Shown in pieces: positions 41,761-51,801 of a DNA stretch of 64,000 bases. The notes beneath the pieces were generated by a model. The model ran no database searches, was not told the origin of the DNA, and worked only from the letters and a program-made list of their open reading frames with translations. A program made the position numbers and the translations under genes. Every line of letters starts with the position of its first letter. Position 1 is the stretch's first letter. The stretch is from JADLHS01 sp964594985 (GTDB lineage Bacteria; Verrucomicrobiota; Verrucomicrobiia; Limisphaerales; JADLHS01): NCBI GenBank assembly GCA_964594985.1, contig CAZQNQ010000028.1:1-64000 (forward strand), read 5' to 3'.

Positions 41761-41805
41761 GTTTTTGTGCTTGCCACATGGTGACAGGCGAATTTCCATC
41801 CGGTT

Positions 41806-42414
41806 GTGACCACGGCCAACAAAATCACCATTTTCCGGATTCTGCTGATTCCGTTCTTCGTGGTGGAAGTGGTTTATTATGCGAAAACGGGTCTGGAAAT
41901 CCATCGCTTTGCCGGCCTGGCGACTTTTGCCACGGCGGCCATTCTTGACGCCGTGGATGGCTACATCGCCCGCCACTACAATCAATGGAGTGAACTGGGC
42001 ACGGTCTTGGATCCGTTGGCGGACAAATTATTGCTCGTGTCGGCGGTGGTCCTGCTCAGTTTCGATCATGGCGGGCGGCTGGGGCAAATTCCCTTCTGGC
42101 TCACGGCCACGATCATCGGGCGCGACCTGGTGATCCTCATCGGGATGATCGTCATTCACATCACGGTCGGCAAAGTCACGACCCGGCCGCATGTCATCGG
42201 CAAAATCGCGACGGTCTTTCAGATGATTTCCGTTTCTTGGATTTTGTTGAAGTGGGACATGGCGTGGGGCGCAACGTGGATGTTCCTGTGGACGCTGGGA
42301 GCCGCGGTGTGCACCGGCATATCCGGGTTGTTATATGTGCGGGAGGGCGTGCAACAATTGAGCGCCAGTCCCCGGAGTTCCAGCGCGCCCCCGCCGCCGA
42401 AAAGCCCCGGGTAG
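41806..42414 (+). CDS. pgsA: CDP-diacylglycerol-glycerol-3-phosphate 3-phosphatidyltransferase
   Basis: PgsA makes phosphatidylglycerol phosphate from CDP-diacylglycerol in the inner membrane. The 202 residues contain the full CDP-alcohol phosphotransferase motif: DAVDGYIARHYNQWSELGTV then LDPLADK, with all four aspartates. Five to six membrane segments are present. The opening TTANKITIFRILLIPFF is typical. The start is GTG. A proline/serine-rich tail of about 20 residues ends the protein. A CCCCGG/CCGGGG hairpin spans the stop codon (42405-42423) with a T run some bases later, perhaps a weak terminator. Confidence 0.95.
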   Translation: MTTANKITIFRILLIPFFVVEVVYYAKTGLEIHRFAGLATFATAAILDAVDGYIARHYNQWSELGTVLDPLADKLLLVSAVVLLSFDHGGRLGQIPFWLTATIIGRDLVILIGMIVIHITVGKVTTRPHVIGKIATVFQMISVSWILLKWDMAWGATWMFLWTLGAAVCTGISGLLYVREGVQQLSASPRSSSAPPPPKSPG

Positions 42415-42640
42415 CAACCGGGGAATAGAAGTTTTTCGCACGTTGAATTGCAGGCGGACTGCTTGTTGTTTTTCGGGACAAGCGTTGTCTTGCAGGCTCC
42501 CGGGGATAGTCCTCATACGAGGATTGGGACCGCACCTGAAACTCAGCCTAACGTGTTGATTTGGGCGTTGCGTCCTTCAGCTTTTCACGGAATGAACGCG
42601 ATTGGTGTGGTTGGCAACCTTTTTGCATAGCCGTGCCCTG

Positions 42641-45600
42641 ATGTGTCGTAAAGGAGTGTTGTACCGGGTGGGACTCAAAGCTCGTTGGGTTGTGCTTGTC
42701 GGGTGGCTTGCCGTTTTTGCGCGAATCTCGTCGTTTGCTGCTGGGAACGTCACGTTGGCGTGGGACGCCAGCCCCGATGCGAGTGTCACGGGTTACCGCG
42801 TCTATTATGGCGTGGCCACCGCGAGCTACACCAATTCCGCCGCCGTCGGCAATGCCACCAGCGCGACCCTCGCCAATCTTACCGATGGCGTAACTTACTA
42901 TTTCGCCGCGACCGCCTACGATGCTGCGGGCACGGAAAGTCCGTTTTCCAATGAAGCCAGCTACACCGTGCCGGTCGGCAGCCCCAATGCCACCCCGACG
43001 TTGAATGCGATCTCCGCCGTCGCCATCAGCGAAGACGCGGCGGCTCAAACTGTCAGTCTGACCGGCATCTCTTCTGGTTCGGTCAGCGAAACCCAGACGC
43101 TCACGGTGACGGCCAGTTCGTCGAACACCGGTCTGATCCCGCATCCCTCGGTCAGCTACACCAGCCCGAACGCCACGGGTACTTTGACTTTTACCCCGGT
43201 GGCCAATGCGAACGGGACGGCCACCATCACCGTGACGGTGAATGACGGTCACGCGGTCAGCAATACGTTGACTCGCACCTTCACGGTTACGGTGAACGCG
43301 GTGAACGACACGCCGACTCTGGGGGCGATTGCGAATGCGACGGTGAACGAAGATTCCGGCCCGCAGACGGTAAGCTTGAGCGGCATCGGCACGGGTGCGG
43401 CGAACGAGACGCAGACGTTGACGATCTCGGCGGTGTCGTCGAATCCAAGTTTGATCCCGAATCCGGCGGTGACTTACACCAGTCCGAATGCCGGGGGAAC
43501 GCTGACATTCACGCCTGTAACCAATGGCTTTGGTTCGGCGGTCATCACGGTGACAGTGAACGACGGTCAGGCGGCGAACAACACCGTGACCCGCACGTTC
43601 AATGTCACGGTGAACCCGGTGAACGACGCGCCGACGTTGAACGCTATCGCCAACGTGAGCATCGGCGAGAACGCCGTCCAGCAGACGGTCAGCCTCGCGG
43701 GTATTGGTTCGGGCGCGGCGAATGAAACGCAGACTTTGACGGTGACGGCGGTTTCCTCGAATCCGAGTTTGATCCCGAATCCGACCGTGAACTACACCAG
43801 TCCGGGCGCGGCCGGCAGCCTGAATTTCACGCCGGCAGCCAACACCAGCGGCAGTGCCACGGTGACGGTGACGGTCAATGACGGTCAGGCGGCGAACAAT
43901 ACGGTCGTGCGGACCTTCACGGTGAATGTGAATGTGGTGAACGTGCCGCCGACGTTGGCAGCGCTCGGGAATGTCAGCCTCAGCGAAGATGCCGCGGCGC
44001 AGACTGTGGGCTTGAGCGGGATTTCCTCCGGTTCGGCGAATGAGAACCAGACGCTGACAGTGACGGCGACCTCATCGAATCCGGGGTTGATTCCGAATCC
44101 GGCGGTGACTTACACCAGTCCGAGCGCGACGGGCAGTCTGACGTTTACGCCGGTGGCCAACGGCTTCGGCAGCGCGGTCATCACGGTGACGGTGAATGAC
44201 GGTCACGCGGTGAGCAATACGTTCAACCGTACGTTCACGGTGACGGTGAATCCGGTGAATGACGCGCCGACGCTGAATCAACCTGCCAACGTGACGATGG
44301 ATGAAGATTCCGGGCCGCAGACGGTGCCGTTGACCGGCATCAGCACCGGCGCGACGAATGAAATCCAGACGCTGACGGTCACGGCGACATCGTCGAACCC
44401 AAGTTTGATTCCGTCTCCGACCGTGACGTACACCAGCCCGGGTGCCACGGGCAGCCTGACGTTTACGCCGGTGACCAACGGCTTCGGCAGCGCGGTCATC
44501 ACGGTGACAGTGAACGACGGTCAGGCCGCGAACAATACGGCGGTTCGAACATTCAATGTCACGGTGACTCCGGTGAACGACGCGCCGACGCTGGGTGCGA
44601 TCGCGGGTCGCACGATTGCGGAGAATGCCGGTTTGCAGACCGTGAGCTTGAGCGGCATCGGCACGGGCGCGGCAAACGAAACGCAGTCGTTGGGCATCAC
44701 TGCTTCTTCGTCGGATACGAGTTTGATCCCCAATCCAACGGTGAACTATGCCAGCCCGAACCCGACGGGTAGCCTGAGCTTCACGCCCGTCACGGATGCC
44801 AACGGCGTGGCGACGATCACGGTGACGGTCAACGATGGTCAATCCGTCAATGGCACGACGACGCGGTCGTTCACGGTAACGGTCACCTCAGTCAACAGCG
44901 CGCCGACGATCACGGCGATCCCGAATCAGTCGTTGATTTCCGGAGTGAGCAGCGCGCCGCTCAGATTCACGATCGGGGATGTGGAGACGGCGGCGACGGC
45001 ACTCACGCTCACGGCGGTTTCCTCGGCGCAGAGCATCATTCCGCTCACCAACATTGTCTTCAACGGCACGGGTAGCAATCGCATGGTCACGGTCACCCCG
45101 GCGCCCAGCGCGGTGGGGGCGGCGAATATCACGCTCAATGTGACCGATGGTGCGGCTTCCGCGAGCACGACCTTTGCGGTCACGGTCACCGTTGCGCCAC
45201 CGGTCGTGGGCCAGTTGTCCATGACGAAGACGGGCTCGGGCACGGTGTCGCCGGACTTGTCCGCGATGGCATTGATTGTGGGCCAAAGCTACACGGTGAC
45301 GGCGACGCCGGCCTCGGGCTACTTGTTCTCGGGTTGGAGTGGCACTGTGTCATCTTCGGCGCCAACCATCACATTCACGATGCGATCCAATACAGTGTTG
45401 CAGGCCGGCTTTGTGGCGAGTCCCTATACGGCAACCACCGCGACCTACAATGGCTTGTTCAACGAGGCGGATGAAGTGCGGTTGCACAGCTCCGGGGCAT
45501 TCAACGTGTTCATGGACGGCAACGGCAACTTCTCGGCTTGGGTGCAACTCGGCTACACGCGTTACCAATTTGCCGGGGCGTTCGATTTGAACCTGCGCGC

Positions 45601-46417
45601 GACCAATGTGGTTGCCCGCTGGGACGGCACGCCGCTCACGGTTGAACTCGTGGTCGGATCAGGCGCGACGGCAGGGCAGATTTCCGGTCGCGTCACGGAT
45701 GGCGTCTGGAGCGCACCACTTTCGGGTGGCCGCCAGATGGATAGCACGACGTTGGCGGGTGAATACACGATGGTTCTTCCGGGCACGGCCGGCAACGCCG
45801 CGCAGCCAGCGGGCGATGGTTATGCGACGATGCATGTGGCCGAGGATGGTCTTGCGACCCTGAGCGCCACGTTGGCCGACGGCACGAAGTATTCGCACAC
45901 GGCTTACCTCACGACCGATGGAGACTTGCCCATGTATGTCTCGCTTTATGTTGGCAAAGGTTCGGTGATGAGCTGGTTGACCTTCACCAATCTCAGCACC
46001 AGCGATGTGAGCGGCAACCTGGTCTGGACCAAACTGGCCGGAGCCAGCCCGACCAGCTATCCGCTCGGCTTCACGAATGGCACGAAAGCCGTCGGCTCGG
46101 CGTATGTCCTGCCCTTTGATCCGGGCAAGGCCTTGAATCTCTCCGGCGCGGTCGTGAGCTTCAGCGGTGGCAATGTCACGGCGCCATTCAACAATGTCGT
46201 CAGCATCAACGCGAACAGTCAGGTGGTGAACCTCAGCCCGAATCCGATGAACTTCAAGATTACCAAGGCCACCGGCTTGTTCACGGGCGATGTGCAAGAT
46301 CCGACCACCGGCCAGACCTATCCGTTCGGCGGTGTGGTGTTGCAGAAGCAGAACGCCGGCTATGGCACGATGACGGGACCGACCTTGGCCAGCCGGGTGG
46401 CGTTGGCCGCACCGTAA
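42641..46417 (+). CDS. Giant secreted protein: fibronectin III, six tandem Ig-like units, InlB-like repeat
   Basis: A 1258-residue exported protein. A signal peptide (about 1-33, WVVLVGWLAVFARISSFAA) is followed by a fibronectin type III domain (NVTLAWDASPDASVTGYRVYYG). From residue 119 six units of exactly 106 residues follow; in DNA the period is exactly 318 bases, with unit starts at 42995, 43313, 43631, 43949, 44267 and 44585, and a related, shorter unit begins at 44903. Each runs like PTLNAIANVxxxEDxxxQTV..GTLTFTPV..ATITVTVNDGQ and resembles cadherin-like/Ig-like extracellular modules. Next is an InlB B-repeat-like segment (SGYLFSGWSGTVSSSAP, about 870-920) and a C-terminal region of unknown fold (about 925-1258). 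No anchoring signal is seen. It may act in adhesion. Confidence 0.88.
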   Translation: MCRKGVLYRVGLKARWVVLVGWLAVFARISSFAAGNVTLAWDASPDASVTGYRVYYGVATASYTNSAAVGNATSATLANLTDGVTYYFAATAYDAAGTESPFSNEASYTVPVGSPNATPTLNAISAVAISEDAAAQTVSLTGISSGSVSETQTLTVTASSSNTGLIPHPSVSYTSPNATGTLTFTPVANANGTATITVTVNDGHAVSNTLTRTFTVTVNAVNDTPTLGAIANATVNEDSGPQTVSLSGIGTGAANETQTLTISAVSSNPSLIPNPAVTYTSPNAGGTLTFTPVTNGFGSAVITVTVNDGQAANNTVTRTFNVTVNPVNDAPTLNAIANVSIGENAVQQTVSLAGIGSGAANETQTLTVTAVSSNPSLIPNPTVNYTSPGAAGSLNFTPAANTSGSATVTVTVNDGQAANNTVVRTFTVNVNVVNVPPTLAALGNVSLSEDAAAQTVGLSGISSGSANENQTLTVTATSSNPGLIPNPAVTYTSPSATGSLTFTPVANGFGSAVITVTVNDGHAVSNTFNRTFTVTVNPVNDAPTLNQPANVTMDEDSGPQTVPLTGISTGATNEIQTLTVTATSSNPSLIPSPTVTYTSPGATGSLTFTPVTNGFGSAVITVTVNDGQAANNTAVRTFNVTVTPVNDAPTLGAIAGRTIAENAGLQTVSLSGIGTGAANETQSLGITASSSDTSLIPNPTVNYASPNPTGSLSFTPVTDANGVATITVTVNDGQSVNGTTTRSFTVTVTSVNSAPTITAIPNQSLISGVSSAPLRFTIGDVETAATALTLTAVSSAQSIIPLTNIVFNGTGSNRMVTVTPAPSAVGAANITLNVTDGAASASTTFAVTVTVAPPVVGQLSMTKTGSGTVSPDLSAMALIVGQSYTVTATPASGYLFSGWSGTVSSSAPTITFTMRSNTVLQAGFVASPYTATTATYNGLFNEADEVRLHSSGAFNVFMDGNGNFSAWVQLGYTRYQFAGAFDLNLRATNVVARWDGTPLTVELVVGSGATAGQISGRVTDGVWSAPLSGGRQMDSTTLAGEYTMVLPGTAGNAAQPAGDGYATMHVAEDGLATLSATLADGTKYSHTAYLTTDGDLPMYVSLYVGKGSVMSWLTFTNLSTSDVSGNLVWTKLAGASPTSYPLGFTNGTKAVGSAYVLPFDPGKALNLSGAVVSFSGGNVTAPFNNVVSINANSQVVNLSPNPMNFKITKATGLFTGDVQDPTTGQTYPFGGVVLQKQNAGYGTMTGPTLASRVALAAP
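42995..44902 (+). repeat. Six in-frame tandem units of exactly 318 bp
   Basis: The string CCGAC(G/T) that opens each unit recurs at 42995, 43313, 43631, 43949, 44267 and 44585, and again at 44903. The interval is 318 bases every time, with no insertion or deletion, although units differ by many substitutions. Confidence 0.95.
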
Positions 46418-46491
46418 CGGGCCAATGTTTTCACGGTCAGCAGGGTTTTAACAAACGATAGTGTTGTGTATGTCGCACTAAAAGAGGGCGA

Positions 46492-49400
46492 ATGAATCAA
46501 ACGACGGCTGCCTGTCAGTCTGGCACCCGAACACAAAGCGGAAGTCGGTTTAGGATTCTGATGATCCTGGCCGCTTTTGCTGTTTTTGCGTTCGCGGCGG
46601 ACGGAGTGTCGGGTCCGCTGCACAAGGTGCGGGTCAGAGACCGGGCGCAGGCGCAGCAATTCATCGAGCGCGGCGGTAAACTCGTGGCCGATTACGGCAG
46701 CTTCCAGATCATCCTGACTGAGGAGTCCGTGGCCGGGACAAAGCTTCGTGGTCGCAGCGAATCAGATGACGCAGCCGACTTCATCGAACTGAATGCGCAG
46801 CAGATCAACACGCGTTCTCCGGAGGTGCGGGGCTTGCGCAAGGCGCGTGGCGCGATGGCAGGTCGACAATTTCACTTGGTTCAATTTGTTGGCCCGGTGA
46901 AACCTGAGTGGCGTGAAGCGCTCGAAGGGCAGGGCGTCAAAGTCATCAACTACATTCCCGAAAACGCCTACTTGGTGTCCGGCGATGCGAAGGTGTTGGC
47001 GGCGTTGCAAAGCTGGGCGACGAATGTGGATTTCGTCCAGTGGGAAGGGGAATATACGCCGGAGTTCAAGATTCATCCGGATGCTCGGGAACGTGAACCG
47101 TTCGGGTTGACCGTTCAAACCAGCGGGTCGGACGTCTTCGCCATTCAACTCGTCGAGGATGCCGAAGCGACGCCCGCCACGCTCGCACTCATCGAGGGTC
47201 TCAAGCTCGAAGCGGTGCAACGCGACTTTCGCGTGCTGCAGTATCGCAACTTGATTGTGCGGTTGTCCGCGGACCGGCTCGCCGAAATCAGCGCCCGACC
47301 GGATGTGCTTTCCATTCAACTTTACAACGAGCCGGGCAAACGCGACGAACGGCAGGCGCAGATCATGGCGGGAAATCTGGTGGGCGGCAGTCTCATGGGG
47401 CCGGGTTATCTGGATTGGCTGATGGAGAAAGGCTTCACGCAGGCGCAGTTCGATGCGTCGGGCTTCGTGGTGGACGTGACGGACAGCGGCATTGATAACG
47501 GCACAACCGCACCGGGGCACTTTGGGCTGTACGCGCACGCCGACTTCGGTCAATCCAGCCGCGTCGCTTACAATCGCCTTGTCGGTACCGCGCACGCCGG
47601 CAGCACGTTGGCGGGATTCGACGGGCACGGAAATCTCAATGCCCACATCCTCGCTGGTGCCAGCGATTTCGTTGGCGGTTTTCCCCACGTTGATGGCGGC
47701 GGTTACCAATCGGGTCTGGGCGTGTGTCCGTTTGTGCGCGTCGGTTCGTCGGTGGTGTTCGACCCGGATGCTTTCACCAGTCCGAGCTATGCTGATCTCC
47801 AATCGCGTGCTTATCAGGACGGCGCGCGTATCAGCGCCAACAGTTGGGGCGCGACGAATAATTCCTACACCGTGGACGCGCAGGCGTTTGACGCGTTGGT
47901 GCGCGACGCGCAACCTGATGGTGCAATCTTCTCCACCCCCGGCAATCAAGAGATGGTCATCCTTTTCGCGGCAGGTAATCGGGGTTCGACGGCCAACACG
48001 GTTGGCGCTCCGGGCACCGCCAAGAACGTCATCACGGTTGGTGCTTCGGAAAATGTGCGCTCGTTGAACACTGCGAATGGCGGCAAGAGTTCGATGGGCA
48101 GCGACGGTCGCGGCTATACCGATATCGCTGCTGATAGTGCGAACGATGTGGCGGTGTTTTCCAGTCGTGGCCCATGCAGCGACGGCCGGCAGAAGCCGGA
48201 TCTGGTCGCGCCGGGAACGCATGTGGTCGGTGGCGTGCCGCAAAGTGTGGCAACCTTGGCCGGCAACGGTTCAGCTTTGGCAGGTTTCAAGGCATCCAGC
48301 ATCTGTGCGTTGAGCGGCGGCGGGACGGCTGGTAGCACGAACAATTTCTTCCCGCTTGGCCAGCAGTTCTACACCGTGTCTTCGGGGACGAGTCATGCGA
48401 CGCCAGCAGTGGCCGGAGCGTGCGCGCTGCTGCGACAATATTTTCTTAACGCCGACCTCGCCGCGCCGAGTCCAGCGATGACCAAGGCCTTCCTGATGAA
48501 TTCCACCCGTTACCTTTCCGGCTCGGGCGCGGGGGATAATTTGTGGTCGCCTTCCCAAGGCATGGGAGCGGTGAATCTGGGCCGGGCGTTCGACGGCGTG
48601 CCGCGCGTCCTGCGCGATCAACGCGCGGAAGACATCTTCACTGCTTCGGGACAGACCCGCGTGTTCACCGCGCACATTGTGCAGACGAACGAACCTTTGC
48701 GCGTGACACTGGCGTGGACCGATGCCCCGGGCAGCACGCTGGGGAACGCGTTCAACAACGACCTTGATCTGACGGTGCAGGTCGGCACGAATGTTTACCT
48801 CGGGAATGTATTCGGTGGCGCAAGTTCGATGGTTGGTGGCAGCCCCGATTCTCGGAATAATGTCGAAAGCGTGCTGCTGCCAGCCGGTGTCGCGGGCGAC
48901 ATCGTGGTTACCGTGATGGCGGCGAACATCAATTCTGACGGTGTGCCAAACTCCGGCGGTAGCTTGGATCAGGATTTTGCGCTCGTGGTTTACAATGCGA
49001 CGAACACAACCGTGCCGGTCATTGCGCCGACGGGAACGGCGTTGCTGGAGGAGGGATTCCCGCCGCTGAATGGCGCGGTTGATCCGGGCGAACTGGTCAG
49101 CGTGAGTTTGAGTTTGAAGAACACCGGCACGCGATCGGCGACCAATCTGCAAGCCACCTTGCTTGCGGCCAACGGGGTATCCGCGCCGAGTGGCGTGGTA
49201 TCGTTTGGCACGCTGACGAATGACGGCGTGGCGGTGACCCGCACCTTCAGCTTTATTGCCAACGGCGTGGCCGGTGAAACCATTCATCCGACGTTCCGAC
49301 TGACGGATGCGACGGGTGATCTGGGGCTGGTGAGCGTGGATATTTTCCTGGGCTTGCGGATGGTGCAAACGCTGACATTTACCAACGCCACCGCGCTGAT

Positions 49401-50796
49401 GATTCCCGATAGTGGCGCGGCCTCAATGTATCCGACGCTGATTGTGGTGACTGATTTGCCGGGGGTGGTGCAAAAGGTGACGGCGACGTTGCGCGGCTTC
49501 AGTCATGATTGGCCGGATGATGTGGATGTGCTGCTCGCCGGGCCGAGCGGGACAAATGTCATGCTGCTGTCCGATTGCGGCGGCGCGAACAGTCACCATG
49601 GAATCAACCTAACCTTCGACGATGCGGCGGCGGCTTCCATTCCCGACAGCGCTGCGATTGGGGCTGGGACTTACAAGCCAACGAACATGGATACTACAAC
49701 CGATAGCCTGCCGTCGCCCGCGCCGGTTGGGCCGTTTGGCAAGACACTGGAGGTTTTCAACGGCTCGAATCCAAACGGCAATTGGTCGCTCTATATCCGC
49801 GATGACAACGCCATGGATGGCGGCAGTGTGGCGCAGGGGTGGACGTTGAGCCTCACGACGTCGAATCTGAGTTACGTGACCGGAGCGAGCAACATGGCTG
49901 ATCTGACGGTGACGACCGTGCTCTCGACAAATACGCTTTTCGCCCGGAGCAGTTTCAGTCTGACTCTCACGGTGACCAACGCCGGTCCGGATGCAGCGAC
50001 GTTCGTGAATTTGACCAATAATTTCCCGGCGGAATTCGTTTTGCAGGCTGCGGCCTGTTCGGTCGGAAGCTGGACTTGGGTGGGGGCGTCTGGCCATTGG
50101 AGCATCGGCAAACTTGATGCCGGGTCGAGTGCGAGCCTCACCTTCACCGGGAAATGTCTGCTCGGTGGAAACTATTTCAACAGTTGTTCCGTGGCGGGCT
50201 TTACGCCTGATCCGAACGGCGGCAACAATTCTGCGACGATTGCGATGCCGGTGTTGAATGGTGGCAGTGGGTTGACGTTGATCACCAATTCGTCGCCGCT
50301 GCTTGCGATTTTACCGGATTGGGTGGTGCATGCGGGGGCGCGGTTGAGTTTCACAGCGGCGGCAACCGATGCGGACATGCCGACGAATACATTGACGTTT
50401 GAATTGCTCGCCGGCGGGCCGCCGGAAGCTACGATTGATTCACATTCCGGCGCATTCCTCTGGCAAACGACTGATGCCGATGCAGCGACGACGAACGTGT
50501 TCAGTGTGCGTGTGACGGATAACGGCAGTCCAGCGCTCGCGGACACAAAGTCGTTTGCGGTCGCTGTGGTGGAGCGACCGTTGATCGCCGGCATCACCGT
50601 GCATGATAATCTTGTGAGCGTCAGTTGGGGGACGGTGCCGGGGCAAGCCTATCGGTTGCAGTTCGCGAGCGACCTCCGCTCGGGAATCTGGGAAGCCGCC
50701 GGGCCGGACATTGTGGCGACCGGTGAAACCGCCACGCATACCAACGTCATCGGCACAAACCTGATGCAGTTCTATCGCGTCCTGGTGCTGCCTTGA
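46492..50796 (+). CDS. Subtilisin-like serine protease with P domain and DUF11/cadherin-like C-terminus
   Basis: A 1434-residue secreted protease. A signal peptide (about 20-37) is followed by a long prodomain region (about 40-280). The S8 catalytic domain has the triad D331 (VDVTDSGID), H385 (GHGNLNAHILAG) and S634 (SSGTSHATPAVAG), with the oxyanion-side NSWG and LFAAGNRGS. A beta-sandwich domain follows (TLAWTDAPGS, about 735-840), then a proprotein-convertase-like P domain (about 960-1125, HDWPDDVDVLLAGPSGT), a DUF11-like domain (about 1140-1260), a cadherin-like domain (about 1275-1365) and a final domain (VSWGTVPGQAYRLQFASDL) shared with two other secreted proteins here. AGAGGG four bases before the ATG acts as ribosome binding site. 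Confidence 0.93.
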   Translation: MNQTTAACQSGTRTQSGSRFRILMILAAFAVFAFAADGVSGPLHKVRVRDRAQAQQFIERGGKLVADYGSFQIILTEESVAGTKLRGRSESDDAADFIELNAQQINTRSPEVRGLRKARGAMAGRQFHLVQFVGPVKPEWREALEGQGVKVINYIPENAYLVSGDAKVLAALQSWATNVDFVQWEGEYTPEFKIHPDAREREPFGLTVQTSGSDVFAIQLVEDAEATPATLALIEGLKLEAVQRDFRVLQYRNLIVRLSADRLAEISARPDVLSIQLYNEPGKRDERQAQIMAGNLVGGSLMGPGYLDWLMEKGFTQAQFDASGFVVDVTDSGIDNGTTAPGHFGLYAHADFGQSSRVAYNRLVGTAHAGSTLAGFDGHGNLNAHILAGASDFVGGFPHVDGGGYQSGLGVCPFVRVGSSVVFDPDAFTSPSYADLQSRAYQDGARISANSWGATNNSYTVDAQAFDALVRDAQPDGAIFSTPGNQEMVILFAAGNRGSTANTVGAPGTAKNVITVGASENVRSLNTANGGKSSMGSDGRGYTDIAADSANDVAVFSSRGPCSDGRQKPDLVAPGTHVVGGVPQSVATLAGNGSALAGFKASSICALSGGGTAGSTNNFFPLGQQFYTVSSGTSHATPAVAGACALLRQYFLNADLAAPSPAMTKAFLMNSTRYLSGSGAGDNLWSPSQGMGAVNLGRAFDGVPRVLRDQRAEDIFTASGQTRVFTAHIVQTNEPLRVTLAWTDAPGSTLGNAFNNDLDLTVQVGTNVYLGNVFGGASSMVGGSPDSRNNVESVLLPAGVAGDIVVTVMAANINSDGVPNSGGSLDQDFALVVYNATNTTVPVIAPTGTALLEEGFPPLNGAVDPGELVSVSLSLKNTGTRSATNLQATLLAANGVSAPSGVVSFGTLTNDGVAVTRTFSFIANGVAGETIHPTFRLTDATGDLGLVSVDIFLGLRMVQTLTFTNATALMIPDSGAASMYPTLIVVTDLPGVVQKVTATLRGFSHDWPDDVDVLLAGPSGTNVMLLSDCGGANSHHGINLTFDDAAAASIPDSAAIGAGTYKPTNMDTTTDSLPSPAPVGPFGKTLEVFNGSNPNGNWSLYIRDDNAMDGGSVAQGWTLSLTTSNLSYVTGASNMADLTVTTVLSTNTLFARSSFSLTLTVTNAGPDAATFVNLTNNFPAEFVLQAAACSVGSWTWVGASGHWSIGKLDAGSSASLTFTGKCLLGGNYFNSCSVAGFTPDPNGGNNSATIAMPVLNGGSGLTLITNSSPLLAILPDWVVHAGARLSFTAAATDADMPTNTLTFELLAGGPPEATIDSHSGAFLWQTTDADAATTNVFSVRVTDNGSPALADTKSFAVAVVERPLIAGITVHDNLVSVSWGTVPGQAYRLQFASDLRSGIWEAAGPDIVATGETATHTNVIGTNLMQFYRVLVLP

Positions 50797-50817
50797 TCCT
50801 CAAACGAAACTCCTTGC

Positions 50818-50858
50818 AACTTCGGCAGTCCGGGTCAGTCGAAGTTTTTATTTTTGCC
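50818..50858 (+). terminator. Probable terminator between the protease gene and dapF
   Basis: AACTTCG (50818-50824) pairs with CGAAGTT (50840-50846) and is followed at once by TTTTATTTTT. The loop of 15 bases is rather long. Confidence 0.5.
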
Positions 50859-50880
50859 CCTGCCAAACGGTTGCTATACT
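50852..50880 (+). promoter_or_regulatory. Extended -10 promoter of dapF
   Basis: TGCTATACT at 50872-50880 is an extended -10 element (TGn followed by TATACT). TTTTGC-type sequence lies about 17 bases upstream as a weak -35. A start site six to eight bases later would fall at about 50886-50888, only two to four bases before the dapF ATG at 50890, giving a nearly leaderless messenger. The promoter also argues against any start upstream of 50890. Confidence 0.6.
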
Positions 50881-50889
50881 GCGTCGCCT

Positions 50890-51699
50890 ATGGTTTTGGA
50901 ATTTACGAAAATGAACGGTGCGGGCAACGACTTTGTCCTGGTGGATAATCGCGCCGGCAAGATCACACTGACGGCCGAGCAGATCATCCGTTTGTGCGAC
51001 CGCCATCGCGGGGTCGGGGCGGACGGGGTCATGATGCTCGTTCCGGCTCGCAGCGGCAAAGCGGACTGGGCGTGGGATTTCTACAACAGCGACGGCAGCG
51101 TGGCGGAGATGTGTGGGAACGGCGCGCGGTGCTTCGCTCGTTATGTGCAGAAGACCGCCGGGATGAACCGTGATTTCACTTTCGAGACGGCGGCGGGAGT
51201 CATTGCCGCCAGCTTCAACGGTGAGCTGGTGACGGTGAATTTGACCAAGCCAAAAGATTTGAAGCTTAACCAGACCGTGACGCTTTCGACCGGCAACGAG
51301 ACGCTCCACTCGCTCAACACCGGTGTGCCGCACGCGGTGCAATACGTGCCCGATGCCGACAAGGCGATGGTCATGCAGCTCGGTCCGGAGATCCGGCGGC
51401 ATCAACACTTCGGTCCGCGCGGTACGAACGTGAACTTCGTCCAGGTGCTCGGCAAAAATCACATCCGCGTCCGCACTTTTGAACGCGGCGTGGAAGGGGA
51501 GACGCTGGCTTGTGGCACGGGTGTGAGCGCGGCGGCGATGATTTCTGCGCGGGTGCATGGCTTCACATCCCCGGTCAAAGTGCAGGTACAGGGCGGCGAC
51601 CAGTTGGAGGTAAGTTTCACCGACGGCAGCGGCGAGTTTGACAACGTGCGCCTCACCGGGCCGGCGGATTTCGTGTTCACGGGCAGGATCGAGATTTGA
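50890..51699 (+). CDS. dapF: Diaminopimelate epimerase
   Basis: DapF converts LL- to meso-diaminopimelate for peptidoglycan and lysine. The 269 residues open MVLEFTKMNGAGNDFVLVDN. The two catalytic cysteines are C75 (VAEMCGNGARCFARY) and C208 (GETLACGTGVSAAAM). The start at 50890 is supported by homology and by the promoter that ends ten bases before it. It heads the series dapF-dapA-dapB-phyH-folK; the gap to dapA is 102 bases and the later gaps are very short. Confidence 0.97.
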   Translation: MVLEFTKMNGAGNDFVLVDNRAGKITLTAEQIIRLCDRHRGVGADGVMMLVPARSGKADWAWDFYNSDGSVAEMCGNGARCFARYVQKTAGMNRDFTFETAAGVIAASFNGELVTVNLTKPKDLKLNQTVTLSTGNETLHSLNTGVPHAVQYVPDADKAMVMQLGPEIRRHQHFGPRGTNVNFVQVLGKNHIRVRTFERGVEGETLACGTGVSAAAMISARVHGFTSPVKVQVQGGDQLEVSFTDGSGEFDNVRLTGPADFVFTGRIEI

Positions 51700-51801
51700 G
51701 CCGAGGCCGGCTCGGCGAAGTAACCAACCGGATGAGGAAAATTTCCGGCTCGCCAAGTCCGCTCGAATAACCGACCATCACGCGCTTTTGGGAAAACAAC
51801 C

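Noticed and set aside
42437..42640. A structured leader (several small hairpins) before the fibronectin-type protein, perhaps a riboswitch
   Set aside because: Hairpins such as GACAAGCGTTGTC are present, but I could not match the region to the conserved core of any known riboswitch class.
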